DNA of 64,000 nt from the NCBI GenBank assembly GCA_039621445.1, contig CP154956.1:9423443-9487442 (forward strand). The letters are read 5' to 3'. Below, one piece after another: positions 20,104 through 32,004 of the stretch (within the stretch, counting starts at the first letter, position 1; each line of letters begins with the position of its first letter). Under the pieces are notes generated by a model. It was given only the letters and a program-made list of their open reading frames with translations. It was not told the DNA's origin and ran no database searches. Source of the stretch: Euglena gracilis (Eukaryota > Euglenida > Euglenophyceae > Euglenales). The position numbers and the translations under genes are program-made.

Positions 20104-21681
20104 CAGGGGCAGGTAGATATTCCGGTCGGCCGAAAATTTTATTCCGGTGTTTTATTCCGGTTTATTCCGGGTTATTCCGGTTTATTCCGGAATTTATTCC
20201 GGTTTATTCCGGTCAATTTCTGTCTGAATGGACTTGGGATTTTTCGAAGCACAATTGGGCGAGGCGCTCACCCGGGCTTCAGGAATAAAGATGCATTCCT
20301 TGGTTGCCCCACCCCACCAAGTGGTCACTTCGCACTTGGCGATGCAGGTCTGTACACCACAGCAGACCCCGGCCTTTCTGGGACAAACAAGCCGATGAAA
20401 ATTGGTGCTCGCGGCTTTCTCCTGAGGCGGGTCCCTGGCACCGCTGTCTGTTTTCTTCCCAAAAATTGTCCCGCTGGGTGTCTTAGGCCCAATTGTCCCT
20501 CATTTTTGAAGCCTTGACTGTGTTCCCCAGATGGTGCTACACAGGCCAGGTGACTTTTGGCCCGTTTTGTTGCTTTTTTAGGCTCTGCAATCTGTTCGTG
20601 AAGGTTTGCCTGCTGCGGTGTCCACTTCGACACAACAGCCCTACTAATTCTGAATTTTTAAATTTGTATTTTTCTTGCGCCGTGCGCAATAAAACTCTTA
20701 AATTTTCATTCTACATGAGCGTGTTTCCTTTGCAGATGCGCAATGAAAACACAAGTTGACGCATATGCTGTTATTATTGCGCAAGTGCGTAATGATCCCC
20801 CATATTTAGAATTACAAAAAACATAGCGCCAAAGCGCAATGTTTTTACTTTTGTAATGAAAAAATTTTGCGCCATGGCGCAACTGCGCAATGGAGTTCCC
20901 TCGTTTCATTACCCAGCGCTTTGGGGTTATGCACACTGGGCCCGGGGAGCCCTGTGCCCGTACACTGTAGAGGTCCAAGTCGTTATGTTCGTCCCCAGGC
21001 CCTGGGGGTAGGGAGACACTAATTCGGACTGTCTCAGACCTCGGTGTTCGATAACAAAACTTTTTTTGCCAGATTGCGCGTTGGCGCAATTTTACACTTT
21101 CAAAGCTAAGTGCGAGTTAGGCTGGTGTTGCTGTTCACGTGTCCTGGCATTCAAACCTGGGTTTTGAACCTTTTTCAAAGCGCAATTTTTTGCGCAATGC
21201 AGATGTCAAAACCTTAAGTGCGAGTTAGGCCGCCTGAGAGTGTTATTACCCCCTGATTGAAATTGATTCACTTTGTTCAATGGGATCCTGCCCCCAAAAA
21301 ATCGGCGTTGACATTGTCCTAGTTCATGTCCCTTTAAAAAGAACGCAGGGACAAACGTTCACTAATTGCAGCCCCACAAATGCGGATTTCATCCAAACAA
21401 AAAATGCATTCAATTAGGGGGGGGGGGAACAGCCAAAGGTCAGGTGTACTCCTGATATTAAGTGCCGACTGTGCTACGCTTGCGTTCTTTTGTTGCTCTT
21501 CTTATTTTGAAACCTGAAAATATATCAAACTTCACCTTCATTGCCTTTGTGCCTTGCAGAATTTTCAAGCCGTTGGCTGGCACTTTTATTCCGGTTATTC
21601 CGGTTTATTCCGGTTTATTCCGGTTTTCGCTATTCCGGTTTATTCCGGTTTATTCCGGACCGGAATATCTCCCTGCCCCTG
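20104..21681. mobile_element. CAGGGG-terminated TIR element with TTATTCCGG subterminal repeats
   Basis: The left end CAGGGGCAGGTAGATATTCC (then GGTC) is matched in inverse at the right end (complement CAGGGGCAGGGAGATATTCC). Direct 7-bp repeats CTCTGTG abut both ends (20097-20103 and 21682-21688). TTTATTCCGGT units are stacked just inside both ends, in the same orientation (20140-20212; 21588-21662). The interior is studded with GCGCAA/TTGCGC motifs (20670-21210). CAGGGG ends are typical of hAT elements; the duplication is 7 rather than 8 bp, perhaps through one mutation. No transposase was recognised. Confidence 0.8.
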
Positions 21682-21699
21682 CTCTGTGGTGCCTGTAAC

Positions 21700-22350
21700 C
21701 CAGGTGCTGCAGGCACTGCAGCAACAAATCTTCCCACACCAACCCCTACCCCACCAATTTCCATTTGCATTGCCCCTTGCCCCCCCCCCCCGCCCCTGTG
21801 GCCCAATGGGCCCCTGTGGCGGGGCTGGTGGCAGGTGGGCGTGTTTTGGACTCCTCCCCCAATCCCCCACCACCCCCCACCCTCCATCGCCATTGGGGGA
21901 ATCCAAATTGACAGCGAGTGGCACCGAGCAAGCGACTTTGGTGTTGTGACTCATGTCCAATATTTGCATCTTGCCAAAATATCTGTTTCCGCTGCATCTA
22001 GTCCAGTGTATGCATCTTGTCCAGTACTCGGAGAGTCCTCGGAGAGAGGTGGGGGATCCGGGGGTCCCCTGACTGAAAAAAAATCCCTCCTGTGCTGCAC
22101 ACCGAGGTGGAAATGAGGTAGCTAGCTGCTTTTTTTTCCAGTGTCCAGCAGAATGTCTAGCCCCCCCAGAGGCCTAACTAAGCCTAAACACAGCAATTAT
22201 GACGTATTGCTCAATATTGTTTGGCTGAGAACATAATTGGGATTGCAAAAGCCTTTGCAATTTCGCTGAACAGAATATTAGCCTCTGGAAAGGGTATGTG
22301 ACATTCAAGGAAACAAGTGCCAGCTTTGTTGGCGATGAAAGAAATTCAGC
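21700..22350. other. No gene seen
   Basis: GC-rich then mixed sequence. Several Pro/Gly-rich frames overlap on both strands without a family. Confidence 0.4.
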
Positions 22351-22439
22351 GTTGAATTTTACCGGCGATGTTCACCGGCCGAGGACATTCCCCTATCAGT
22401 GAATGTTCACTTGCACACGTGGGTCCAACATTCACAGGG

Positions 22440-22640
22440 GGGGGGGGGGAACGGAGGGCTCCGTCTGTGGAGGAGGTCCGGCCCGGCCCCTGGACCTGCT
22501 GCATGACAAAGTGGACGGACTGGAACGGCCGGCAGTCCCGGCGGAAGATGGCGACCCAGTCCCCCCGGGGCCCAGGGACCCCCGCCTGCGCCTGCGTGAC
22601 CTGGATCGGGGGCACCGCCCCGCTGGGGACTGGGTCCCTG
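22440..22640 (-). CDS. Possible downstream exon of the BCKDK/PDK-like gene
   Basis: A minus-strand frame reads GDWVAIFRRDCRPFQSVHFV and MQQVQGPGRTSS. It lies where the next exon of the kinase gene (23873-26013) should fall. In this family an ID-x-x-C-P-x-x-V-V motif precedes the ATP-binding domain, and RRDCRPFQSV is only weakly reminiscent of it. Splice sites were not settled. Without a search this remains a guess. Confidence 0.2.
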
Positions 22641-22959
22641 GGAAACTGAATCACGACAAGGTGGGAGGACGTTTTCGGGGAAAAGAAAAAAAAACTTGAG
22701 CCAAACACACACACACACACACACACACACGCACGCAAAGGAAAAAATCGGCAAGCAAAAAAAATGTGTGAAGGAAAACGTGTGCGTGTGGGTGTCAGGG
22801 CGTTTTTAGCAACCCCTGCCCCCCCGGGGGGGGTCCATCTCAGAGGCTGGAAAAAATTCAGCTGGGTACCAAAAAAAAGAGAAAAACAGGCGCCGGGGGT
22901 CCCGGGCTGGAAAAAGGCTGCTGGGGTGGGGTCAAATTTTATAAGCTACGTCCTGGCGT

Positions 22960-23820
<861 letters not shown>

Positions 23821-23872
23821 ACACCTGAGGCGAGTATAAAGTGGCGACTCGACACGCATGAAAAATGCTCAC

Positions 23873-26013
23873 AGGCGGCGGTGGCTGAGACCAGAGTCCT
23901 ACGGGTCAGTGCCTCCGTCAGGAACTGGTCCAGGAACGTGTCGAGGTACGCAGAGTCGACCCGCTTCACGCGTTTCGTTCGGACCTCGGCAATGGACACA
24001 GGACGGAGCCGAAGGTTAGCCCAATGGGCCCCACCACGCAGAGAATTTGCTGTTTGTGGAGCAAAGATTCAAGTACGGCTGGGTCGGGTTTGGTCAAAAA
24101 ACCCACATACGGCAACCCCTCCCCTGGGGGTTATCACAAAAGTCCCAGACCCCAGCCCTGGGGGTGGGTCCAAACCAGAGCTTCACCAAGACCTTCACCC
24201 CCCCCCCTCTCCCCGAAGGACGGGCTGGGGGGGAGCTCTCCCAAGAGCCTCATCCCAGGACACATTTTTTTTACCTGCCGATCCAGAGCAGCAAACCTGC
24301 CGACAATCATTTGAAAATTTTTCCATTTCGGCGGGCGGGACGGACCCAGGGTGTGTTCCGGGGTTGGAGCCTAAAACCAACCCACCATTCCCAAAAACAG
24401 GGGTGGAGCCACATCGCTTTATATGATCCTTTGGTCAGGCGGAAAATCATGCACATTGAACAGACTGTGCACGATTCAATCATTTGCATGTGTTGATGCG
24501 GATGGTGGAAGGGTGCGGGTGTGCACCGCCACCGGGAGGCATCGTACGCACTCGCACATACCAACAGACAACCAACTTCAGATCACACAGCCCACACGCA
24601 TCGGGGGGGGGGGGGATGTGTTTCGTATTTTTTTTGCATTTTTTGCGCATTTTTGCGAAATTTTCATCAAATGCGCATTTTGGAAAACTCGAAAAAAAAC
24701 GCGAAAAGCATATATGAAAACACCCCTGCCCCCCCCCGCGTGCACACTTGCACACACTGCCCAGGCAAGACGCCTCACCCACCCCCTTTCCCGTTCGGGA
24801 CATGGCCGGTAGTTCAGACCCGCCCCGGCCCCCCTTGGCCAACACGCCCACCTGGTCCTTGTTCTTCTCCAGCAGGTACATGAGCAGGTCTGAGAACTCG
24901 TCCGCCTGGCCGCTGGTGGCGATGGGCGGGAACTTGCGGACCGCTTGGGAGGCTGGCCGAGGCCGGCGTCTTTTTCACAACTTGGGGGGCGGCCTAATGC
25001 CATGGAGTACCTGTCATTGCAGCCAAGCACCTATGGTCAGCCAGAGTCCCAGACCCAGTCACACCCAGTCACGATGGGCACGCCCGGTCACGCCCGGTCA
25101 CACCCAGTCATTTCATAGATGCTTGATAACAGTCCCCACCCGGAGGGGTCAATTGAATCAAGCTACGGCCCTGGCAAACGCAGCCAAATTTCCTTTGAAA
25201 TTTCAGCCGCGGGGGGTACTGCAGCACTGCCCATCCCAGAAACCTGACCCCCCCCGGGGCGGTTCAAATGCCCTCCCTACATTAGGTAACCCCCCGCCCA
25301 TCGCCCACCGTTAAACCTGAGCTTTGGTGGGGTTTTGAAGGTGGACCTAGCTCTCCGAATCAAAAACAAATTGGCAAGAAAGGGATGGAACCAAAATTGC
25401 CACAGTGAAAAAGCATGGAAACTTGCAGAGTGACATGGTTGATTTGCCAGGTTGTGTGTACTTGTATTGCACTATGCAACTACCGTCAGTGTAAAATGGT
25501 TGGGAAAACAGTGTATGTGCAACTTCAAGCTATCTGGTAGTGGAGCATTTTGCCTGTGCAATCACCTCAAAAAAGTCGAAAAAGAAAAATATGCAAATAA
25601 TGCAAATAATGCAACTTGCATATCCCCCCAGGTTTGGACTGGCAAAGAAGTGCACCCAGTGAGTCAAAAAATGAATCTATGGTCCCAGATTGCCGAGTCG
25701 GTCAGAACCCCCTGGCTGCCTGGCTTTTTGGGCGAACACACCCACACACACTAAAAAAAGTGGACTTCGCCTACCTCCCCAAATCGGCCTTGCCAGGCCG
25801 GAACGCGTCCCAGTACATCTGGAAGCAGGCTTCTTTGGACCATCGCATGGGTCTGAAAATCCGCCTGACCGGTACACGTTGTTGACATACGGGTTGACGC
25901 CCACGATGAACGGTAGCGTCTGCAGCTTGCGGATGGTGTTGGCAAGTCGGATGGGCAGCTGCTCGTGTACGTACCGCGCATTAGCGATCCGCAACAGGCA
26001 CGGCACCAGTGGG
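23873..26013 (-). CDS. BCKDK/PDK-family mitochondrial protein kinase, N-terminal exons
   Basis: Members phosphorylate the E1 subunit of branched-chain 2-oxoacid or pyruvate dehydrogenase in the mitochondrial matrix and so switch it off. Four exons are visible. 25878-26013: ANARYVHEQLPIRLANTIRK and LQTLPFIVGVNPYVNN. 25775-25818: MYWDAFRPGKADLGR, with AG and GTAGG borders. About 24833-24952: FPPIATSGQADEFSDLL and MYLLEKNKDQVGVLAKG. 23873-23984: YLDTFLDQFLTEALTRR and TLVSATAAC, with donor GTGAGC. These follow the all-helical N-terminal domain of the family in order (ELPxRLA, LPxI, FPPI, LLxxxxxxxxxLAxG, LDxFLxxRL). The PFIxGxNP stretch favours BCKDK over PDK. First exon, transit peptide and ATP-binding domain were not located; one exon junction has a phase mismatch. 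Confidence 0.75.
24600..24745. repeat. A/T-rich GCGCATTTTTGCG module bounded by G and C runs
   Basis: The module begins with a G13 run, ends with a C9 run, and has a core of TTTTTTGCATTTTTTGCGCA and AAACTCGAAAAAAAACGCGA. It is related in style to the modules at 46130, 46720, 47430 and 57905. It sits in an intron of the kinase gene. Confidence 0.5.
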
Positions 26014-27600
26014 CTAAGAGAAAGAAATATTTTGTTGAAATGATTTCGCACTCATAGTAATAAGCTGGTTGAAAATCACCAAAAACTGCAAAATAAACCT
26101 AAAAAAAGACACAACACAACAAATAGCAAAAAAAAAAACAACCAGAAGAAAACTTAATAAAATTGAAAACAACACAAACAAAGTAAACGGATCCATTCCC
26201 CAGCAGTTCCCACACGTTTCAATTCCTGAGTTACATCCGACGAGAAACACAACCAAATATGCACGAATGTTCAAGCGGCGCGGCGCCGGTGGAAGCGCTG
26301 TGGCCACCGCCCCCTCGTCGCTTTGCTTGAAATCCCACGGGCTTCGCTTCAAGGACTCTCACCCCCGAAATGTCAAGCCGTCATGCCTCTCCGTTAGCAG
26401 TAGCCACCCCCCCTTTCCTTAGCAGTGCAGCGCAATGCAGTGCCACAGTCTTGACAAGTTTGCATTATTTTTGTTGTGGTTTGTTGCTGGAGATGGAGGA
26501 AGATACAGGAACGATGATTTGCATTGCTTCTTTGGTAATCTCACAAACAAAGCACGTTGGCTCCATCTTCTGATGTGCTCAAACCTCATTTTTTCATTTG
26601 GAACTTTGGGCAGCCATCAGAGTCCACAGTTGTGTGGTTCATCCCCCATGAATCCTCTTGGCAAAATTCAGTTCCACGGAGTCACACATTACCTCATGAT
26701 TAAATGCCTTTGACCCAGAGATAACACCAACGATCAGCACGAATCCATCCATCAATCCGGTCTTCTTATGAAAGACCTCAGGTTAAGGAATGAAAGGAAC
26801 TCGGGGTTTCAGGACCGAGTCCACCCATTCAAGAAAAAACACGACCAACCAAGGATGATAATTTTTTTTAAACGAATAAAAAACACCTTTTTAAAAAAAG
26901 AAAAGAAACATGCTTTTTTCAAAAAAATCTCTGCCACATTGTCGGAAGCTTGTGTGCAAAGGATTGATGCCCAACCTCTTGCGCAATGCAAGGTGTCAAA
27001 GCGAGACTAATATCTCCATCCCAGGTGTGCGGATCAGAGCTCAAGGTAGGGGCAGAGGGAGAGAAGGAGGTTGAAATAGTAGTAATTATTTGAGAAGAGA
27101 AGAGAAGAGAACAGAAGAGAGGAGGGCACTTTCAGTAAAAGAAAAAAAGTGCCAAATTTTTCGTGCTGTTGGCACCACTGGTAAACAACATGTTTTGCTT
27201 TTTTTTCTTCATAAACACATGTTTTTAAACCATGTATTTTAAAACATAGTTTTAAAACATTCTCATCCTTGGACACAACCTCTTTTCTGTCATTTTTGCC
27301 CACTTCTTGCGTTCCCTGGTCCAAGGCTGGGCAGGTTTATGTTTTGTTTGAGGAGCCTTCCCTGTGCTTTTGAAGGGAAGGATATCAACTCCTCCGGGCA
27401 CTGCGTTGTGAACGCTCATGTTGTCGCTGTGCTTTGGAAGGCCACCAGAAGGTCGTTTGTCTTGTTTTGTTGCTTTATTCCTGATGGACTGCTTTGATGT
27501 CATTCTGCCACAATTTTCTTTGAAATTTTTGGAGGCAAAAGGGAACACATGGACACCTTTTTAAAAAAGGTTTGATGTTTTTTTTGCAGGTGTGTGAAAA
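26014..27600. other. No supported gene
   Basis: This should contain the 5' end of the minus-strand kinase gene, but I could not identify its first exon. Open frames on both strands are unassignable. 27070-27130 holds GAGAAGAGAAGA-type purine repeats. Confidence 0.4.
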
Positions 27601-27610
27601 CCGGAAGTTT

Positions 27611-27687
27611 GCCAGCCCTGAAAGGTTTTTCAGGGCTGGCAAACCAGCCCTGAAAAGGGCTGGCTTGCCAGCCCTTTTCAGGGCTGG
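27611..27687. repeat. Perfect 44-bp palindrome with a second hairpin beside it
   Basis: 27644-27687 is a perfect inverted repeat with two 21-bp arms (CCAGCCCTGAAAAGGGCTGG plus C) around a TT centre. 27611-27640 is a further hairpin made from the same GCCAGCCCTGAAA unit. It lies about 150 bp before the left repeat of the DIRS-like element. No U tract or gene end indicates a terminator. Confidence 0.9.
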
Positions 27688-27829
27688 CTTTTCTTCCGCC
27701 CCGTTTCGATTTCGATTTCCCCTGGCTTCCCAGGATTTTGGAAAGCACCTTCGGCTCTGACAAGGCGAGCGCTCCTTCGGGACCAGTCGGGCTCCGCACT
27801 GCGAGATGGTGAGGTGAGGTCCTGACCTC

Positions 27830-28370
27830 ACCTCACCATCTTCTTGTGCTTCGCCCTCTTGGTCCCTTCCTCCCTCTTCCTCTGTCGTGGGAGTCCGAAT
27901 AAACTGCGGGGAGGGAGTCTGAAGGCATTTCGGGAGGAACCCAACGACAAAAATATCTCCTGTCGGCTATGCCGCCAAAAAGGCCGCCGCTCCTGGCCTT
28001 ATATATCTCTCTCTCTTCGCCAGGCCGTTCCCGGGGGCTTATCGTACTCCCCCGAGGGGGAAAAAAACGACCAGGGAGGAAGGGACACCGAGGGCGAAGC
28101 ACAAAGGCCTTTCGAGGCCACGCAGCGGGAACAGGCTCAAAAATTTTCGGGCTATTCCTTGAATATGGGTAGGGTTTTTGGCCAGGCTTAACTGTTTGAC
28201 ACCTCGGGCTCCGCACTTTGCCCTTGTGAGGCCATGCCTTGCTCGCCGGCGGTGTTGTTTGGATTGTTTTGGGTGCGCTGGGTTAGGAGGGTCCCGCTTA
28301 GTGCCTTTTTTCGCCGGAGTTGGCTGATTCTTAATTTTGCCCTTCGACACCCAGAAGAAAGGAACGTCAA
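27830..28370. repeat. Left terminal repeat of the DIRS-like element
   Basis: 28195-28350 (ACACCTCGGGCTCCGCACTT; GCCTTGCTCGCCGGCGGTGT; CGCCGGAGTTGGCTGATTCT) recurs directly at 32420-32560 and in inverse at 32010-32060 and 32230-32350. 28035-28110 (CAGGGAGGAAGGGACACCGA) is an inverse copy of 27840-27880 and of 32360-32410. This is the inverted-terminal plus internal-complementary-repeat plan of DIRS elements. Confidence 0.7.
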
Positions 28371-28487
28371 ATACATTCAATTGGAAGAAGAAACAGTCAA
28401 TCAATCATTCAACATATCCAGAAAAAGTTGTTCGTGCAGAACCTCAAAACAGAAATTGTTGAAGTAGCTGAAAGATTTCAATGAAAG

Positions 28488-29160
28488 ATGCAATTTCCAC
28501 AGAGAGAACCACTTGGAACAAGGCAGCAGGGCCAGACACCAGGCTCAAACCGACCGTGGCCCCGGCAAAAGAAAAGGCAGACACCCCATCCCCCCACCAC
28601 CCTGGCAGACAGTGGTCCCGACCCCGCAGGCCACAACCCGCAGGCCAACCCCCATTGGAAAAGGGGTGGGGGCCAACTTCCAACCCCCAGTGTTCAAGGG
28701 GCCATGGCCAACCCCAGAACACAGGCCATTGGCCAGAACAGCAGGCCATGGGGCCAGAAGCAAAAAAACAATTTCAACAAGATCACAAGGCCAAGGTGGC
28801 CATCACAAGGCCCCACAAGACATGGCAGGGCATTTAAATGGGGAACCCCCTGCCCAGCCCCATTTCAAGGAAACAGGAGGGGGGAAGATTCAGAAGCATG
28901 GCGACCCACCAGGGGCCATCCTTCCAGAATCAAGCCACAAAGGGGGGACACAAGTGGCCCCCCACTATGGTATGGCTACCAACACCATCAACATCAAGAA
29001 GGCCAGATAGGCAAAGCCGGGGCAGTACGCCCTATGGTATGGAAACCAACAGCAAGGTCCTCCAGAGGGAGTCGGAGCAGAGAGGAGAGAGTGCATGCAC
29101 ATCCCCCCAGAAACATTTTCTTTTTCCAAGGGCTCAAGCCCTAGGGGCTCTAGGGGCTGT
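28488..29160 (+). pseudogene. Gag-like region of the DIRS-like element
   Basis: Gln/Pro/Gly/Lys-rich frames without a classical zinc knuckle; the best is 28488-29144 (GTRQQGQTPGSNRPWPRQKK; GYQHHQHQEGQIGKAGAVRP). The last part is repeated in the copy near 33900-34060 (EHHQHQGGLIGKTRAVSPMV), which shows it belongs to the element. Basic, low-complexity character fits a nucleic-acid-binding Gag. Frame choice between the two overlapping frames is uncertain. Confidence 0.45.
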
Positions 29161-30418
29161 GAAATGTCCAACACCCCCCACCCAGCCCCCAGAAAATCAT
29201 CTAATTGGGAAAATAAATTCCATGGAGGAAAAATGGGGAGACACCCCCCTGTACCAGAGACTTCAAAAAAGTCTCCAGTGGTGGTCAAAACATGCCCCCC
29301 CAGCAACATGTCAATTGATCAGAAATGGAATCCAACCCCCCTGGATAAATCCCCCAAAATTGTCCACCCACCCAAAACCCAGAGCCAACTTGGACCTGAA
29401 CCAGGCAGAAAAAATTCTGCTGGATTACGAAAAAACTGGGTCAGTGAAACGAGTTTGGGATTCAGAAACCGAGCATTTGATCCCATGGTTTCTAATTTCG
29501 AAACCAGAGGGGGGAACAACCAAGTGGAGAATGATCAGCGATTGCAGAGAACTGAATCAGCAGTTTCAAGCAAAACCTTTCAAGCTGGATCATATCCAGC
29601 ACATTTTTCCAGTTTTGGAAAAAGGTCACTGGGCAGCAAAAATAGACCTGAAAGATGCCTATTTCCATATTCCGTTAAGCCCTGGCCTAAGGCCATTTTT
29701 AAGGCATCAGGTGGGGGGGCAGACCTGGGAATTTCAAACAGGCTGCTTTGGGCTGAATGTAATGCCCCAAATTTTCATGTCAGTCATGAAAACTTTCGAA
29801 AAGCTGTGGAGAAAAAGGGGCATCCAGGTCTTTATTTACCTGGACGACATTTTGCTGGTGGCCCCCACCCAAAACACTTTACAAAATCACCTGAACACAG
29901 TTGTCAAAGATTTGCTGGATTCTGGGTTCAAAATCAATGTGAAAAAGTCCACCCTCCAACCCACCCAAGTGGTAACCCATCTGGGTTTTCAACTAAACTT
30001 CCAGGAAGGAAAGCTACAGGTGCCCCCCCAGAAAGTCAAAACCATAAAAAAGGAGCTGGGAAAAATTGTGAAAAAGGATTACATGTCAAAAAGGCAGCTG
30101 GCTGCCATTTTGGGCCAAATATGCCGTAATCTAATGGCCCTGCCCTTTCTAAGGGCTTTCACAGACACACCTGGCAAATTTTTTGGTGGCAAAGTCCACA
30201 GCCCCCTGGGACTCAAAACACCCCACGTTTCCCAGGAAATCAAAGCCCAATTAAGGGAAATAAAAATTCTGCTGGACACCTGGGGGGCAGACCCTTCCCC
30301 CAAAATGCAACCAGGGAGTTGCACTCAGACAGCAGCACCCATGCCTGGGGGGGGCTGGACATCCACACAGGAGAACTTGTTCAGGAATTTTGGAGAAAAG
30401 ACTCCATTTTACACATAA
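28838..30418 (+). CDS. Reverse transcriptase of the DIRS-like element
   Basis: Open over 526 codons. The N-terminal 90 residues overlap the Gag-like frame. RT motifs follow in order: EHLIPWFLISKPEGGTTKWR, MISDCRELNQ, AAKIDLKDAYFHIPL (motif A), GCFGLNVMPQIF (motif B), FIYLDDILLV (YxDD), KSTLQPTQVVTHLGFQL and a thumb with MSKRQLAAILGQI. The palm is complete and the catalytic Asp residues (DLKD, LDD) are present. The frame leaves the homology near 30300, where RNase H continues in another frame. It would copy the element RNA into DNA with its RNase H partner. Confidence 0.9.
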   Translation: MGNPLPSPISRKQEGGRFRSMATHQGPSFQNQATKGGHKWPPTMVWLPTPSTSRRPDRQSRGSTPYGMETNSKVLQRESEQRGESACTSPQKHFLFPRAQALGALGAVKCPTPPTQPPENHLIGKINSMEEKWGDTPLYQRLQKSLQWWSKHAPPATCQLIRNGIQPPWINPPKLSTHPKPRANLDLNQAEKILLDYEKTGSVKRVWDSETEHLIPWFLISKPEGGTTKWRMISDCRELNQQFQAKPFKLDHIQHIFPVLEKGHWAAKIDLKDAYFHIPLSPGLRPFLRHQVGGQTWEFQTGCFGLNVMPQIFMSVMKTFEKLWRKRGIQVFIYLDDILLVAPTQNTLQNHLNTVVKDLLDSGFKINVKKSTLQPTQVVTHLGFQLNFQEGKLQVPPQKVKTIKKELGKIVKKDYMSKRQLAAILGQICRNLMALPFLRAFTDTPGKFFGGKVHSPLGLKTPHVSQEIKAQLREIKILLDTWGADPSPKMQPGSCTQTAAPMPGGGWTSTQENLFRNFGEKTPFYT

Positions 30419-31094
30419 ATGTAAAGGAGCTGAGTGCAATCAGCACTGTAAAAAGTTTGAGCAAACCTGGAGAAAAGTTTCTTTGTCCGTAGACAACCAG
30501 GTAATTTACTATTACCTGACCAAAGGTGGGGGCAGAAAGGACCCCTTCAACAAAATGCTGAGACCATTTTTCAAATGGTGCATGGAAAAACAAGTAAACC
30601 TCCAAGTCAACTGGGTACCTTCAAAAGAATGCCTGGCAGACCCCATCAGCAGATGGGAAATGGACAGGGGGGATTATTCTTTAGACCCCCAACTTTTTCA
30701 ATGGCTCAGACAGCAGTTCAAAGATTTTATAAATCTGGAAACAGATTTATTTGCCTCCCCAGGCAACAAGAAACTGCCCAATTTTGTGGCCAGGTGGCCC
30801 CATTGGGGAGCCACAGCAGTGAATGCATTACAATGTCCACTGGACAACATGGGGGATCTTTATGCAAACCCCCCCTGGTCAATAATTCAACAATTTCTAC
30901 CCAGGTTGAAAATGTTTCCCCAGACCAAAGTTTTGATGGTCACCCCCTACTGGGATTCAGCCACCTGGTGGCCCCAATTAATAAAAATGAAAGTTCCAGG
31001 GACCCCCTGCCTGAAAATCACCCCCTACAAGGGCATGTTCACCAGCTGCAGGGGGGCGCAAATGCCACCCCCCAGGTGGCCCCCTCCTGCATGA
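30300..31094 (+). pseudogene. RNase H and methyltransferase-like domains of the DIRS-like element, frameshifted
   Basis: RNase H starts in a third frame at about 30315 with LHSDSSTHAWGGLDIHTGEL (catalytic D) and HINVKELSAI (catalytic E). It stops at TAG near 30490 and resumes in the 30390-31094 frame with VDNQVIYYYLTKGGGR (catalytic D) and VNWVPSKECLADPISRW. The MT-like part follows: DLFASPGNKKLPNFVARWP, MGDLYANPPWSIIQQFLP and KVLMVTPYWDSATWWPQL, with NPPW as pocket motif. At least two frameshifts are needed, so neither domain is expressed intact. Confidence 0.75.
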
Positions 31095-31202
31095 TTTGCT
31101 CAGGAAAATTTTGGAGGGGAAGCAAGTACAAATTGCAACCATTAACGATTTCCTGGTGAGAAATCCAAGCTTAAGGCGTTATCAAAGTGCCTTTTCACTT
31201 CT

Positions 31203-31981
31203 GTGGGTTATTTTGGAGAAAATGGGGTCCCCCCCCCCCCTGAAGCCACCACAGACCAGGTGGCTGACGCTTTAATTCAATTATTTCAATTTTCCAAGGC
31301 CCAAGCCCGTAATGCATATAGTGCAATGCTTTTGATTCCTGGGTTTGGTGGGCTGAGATTCCACACCCTGTTAACCCCCTACAAGAGGCTTTGGAACCAA
31401 AACCTGGAGAAGTATGGTGCATTTTGGGACCCCCTCCAAATCCTCCTGGGGCTGGCAAAGGCGCCTATGCCCACTGATATTGTACATTGCGTACACAACT
31501 GATTTTTTGTTCACGGATCCTCTGTTTATACCGATCCTCAGACTTATCACAAGTCAAACGAACCTCCAGTGTGTTGGGTAGGGCACCCTACATCAAGATT
31601 AAGCGTAAAGGGCAGAAATTCCATAAGTGGGAAAGGGTTGTGTCCATTCCCCAGTGCCCACAAATAAGCCCATTTCATTTAATGATGTGCTATGTGGCTG
31701 CCACACGTTCATTCGTCAGACCTGGGGGGCCCCTCCTCATTTCATTAAAACCCCCCTTCAGGGCCATAAGTGCAGACACCATTGCTTCCATCACAAAAGA
31801 CTTTTTGGCCAAACATGGGGTACCCCCCCAGGTGTGGGGGGCCCACTCCACCAGAGGAGCAGGGGTTGGTTTACTAAAAAAATTGGGCCTTTCTGCCCAA
31901 GAAGTTTGCGAAATTGGCCAGTGGAGGGGGTGGAGGCTTTTACAGCCCATTATCAAAGACTTGGTGCCCAAGGTGCCTTAG
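31203..31981 (+). pseudogene. Tyrosine recombinase of the DIRS-like element, frameshifted
   Basis: The N-terminal SAM-like part is in 31203-31502 (ALIQLFQFSKAQARNAYSAM; LLIPGFGGLRFHTLLTPY). After a shift near 31490 the catalytic part is in 31487-31981: ILCLYRSSDLSQVKRTS (first Arg) and WGAHSTRGAGVGLLKKLGLS (HxxR). A second shift in the G-rich tract near 31925 moves the Tyr nucleophile to another frame (VEAFTAHYQRLGAQGAL). All catalytic residues are present but spread over three frames. Confidence 0.8.
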
Positions 31982-32004
31982 AAAATGCCCTGGCCCCCTT
32001 AATT

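Noticed and set aside
20325-20633. 102-codon minus-strand ORF inside the CAGGGG element as a transposase
   Set aside because: Basic and Pro-rich but without BED, DDE or dimerisation motifs of hAT transposases.
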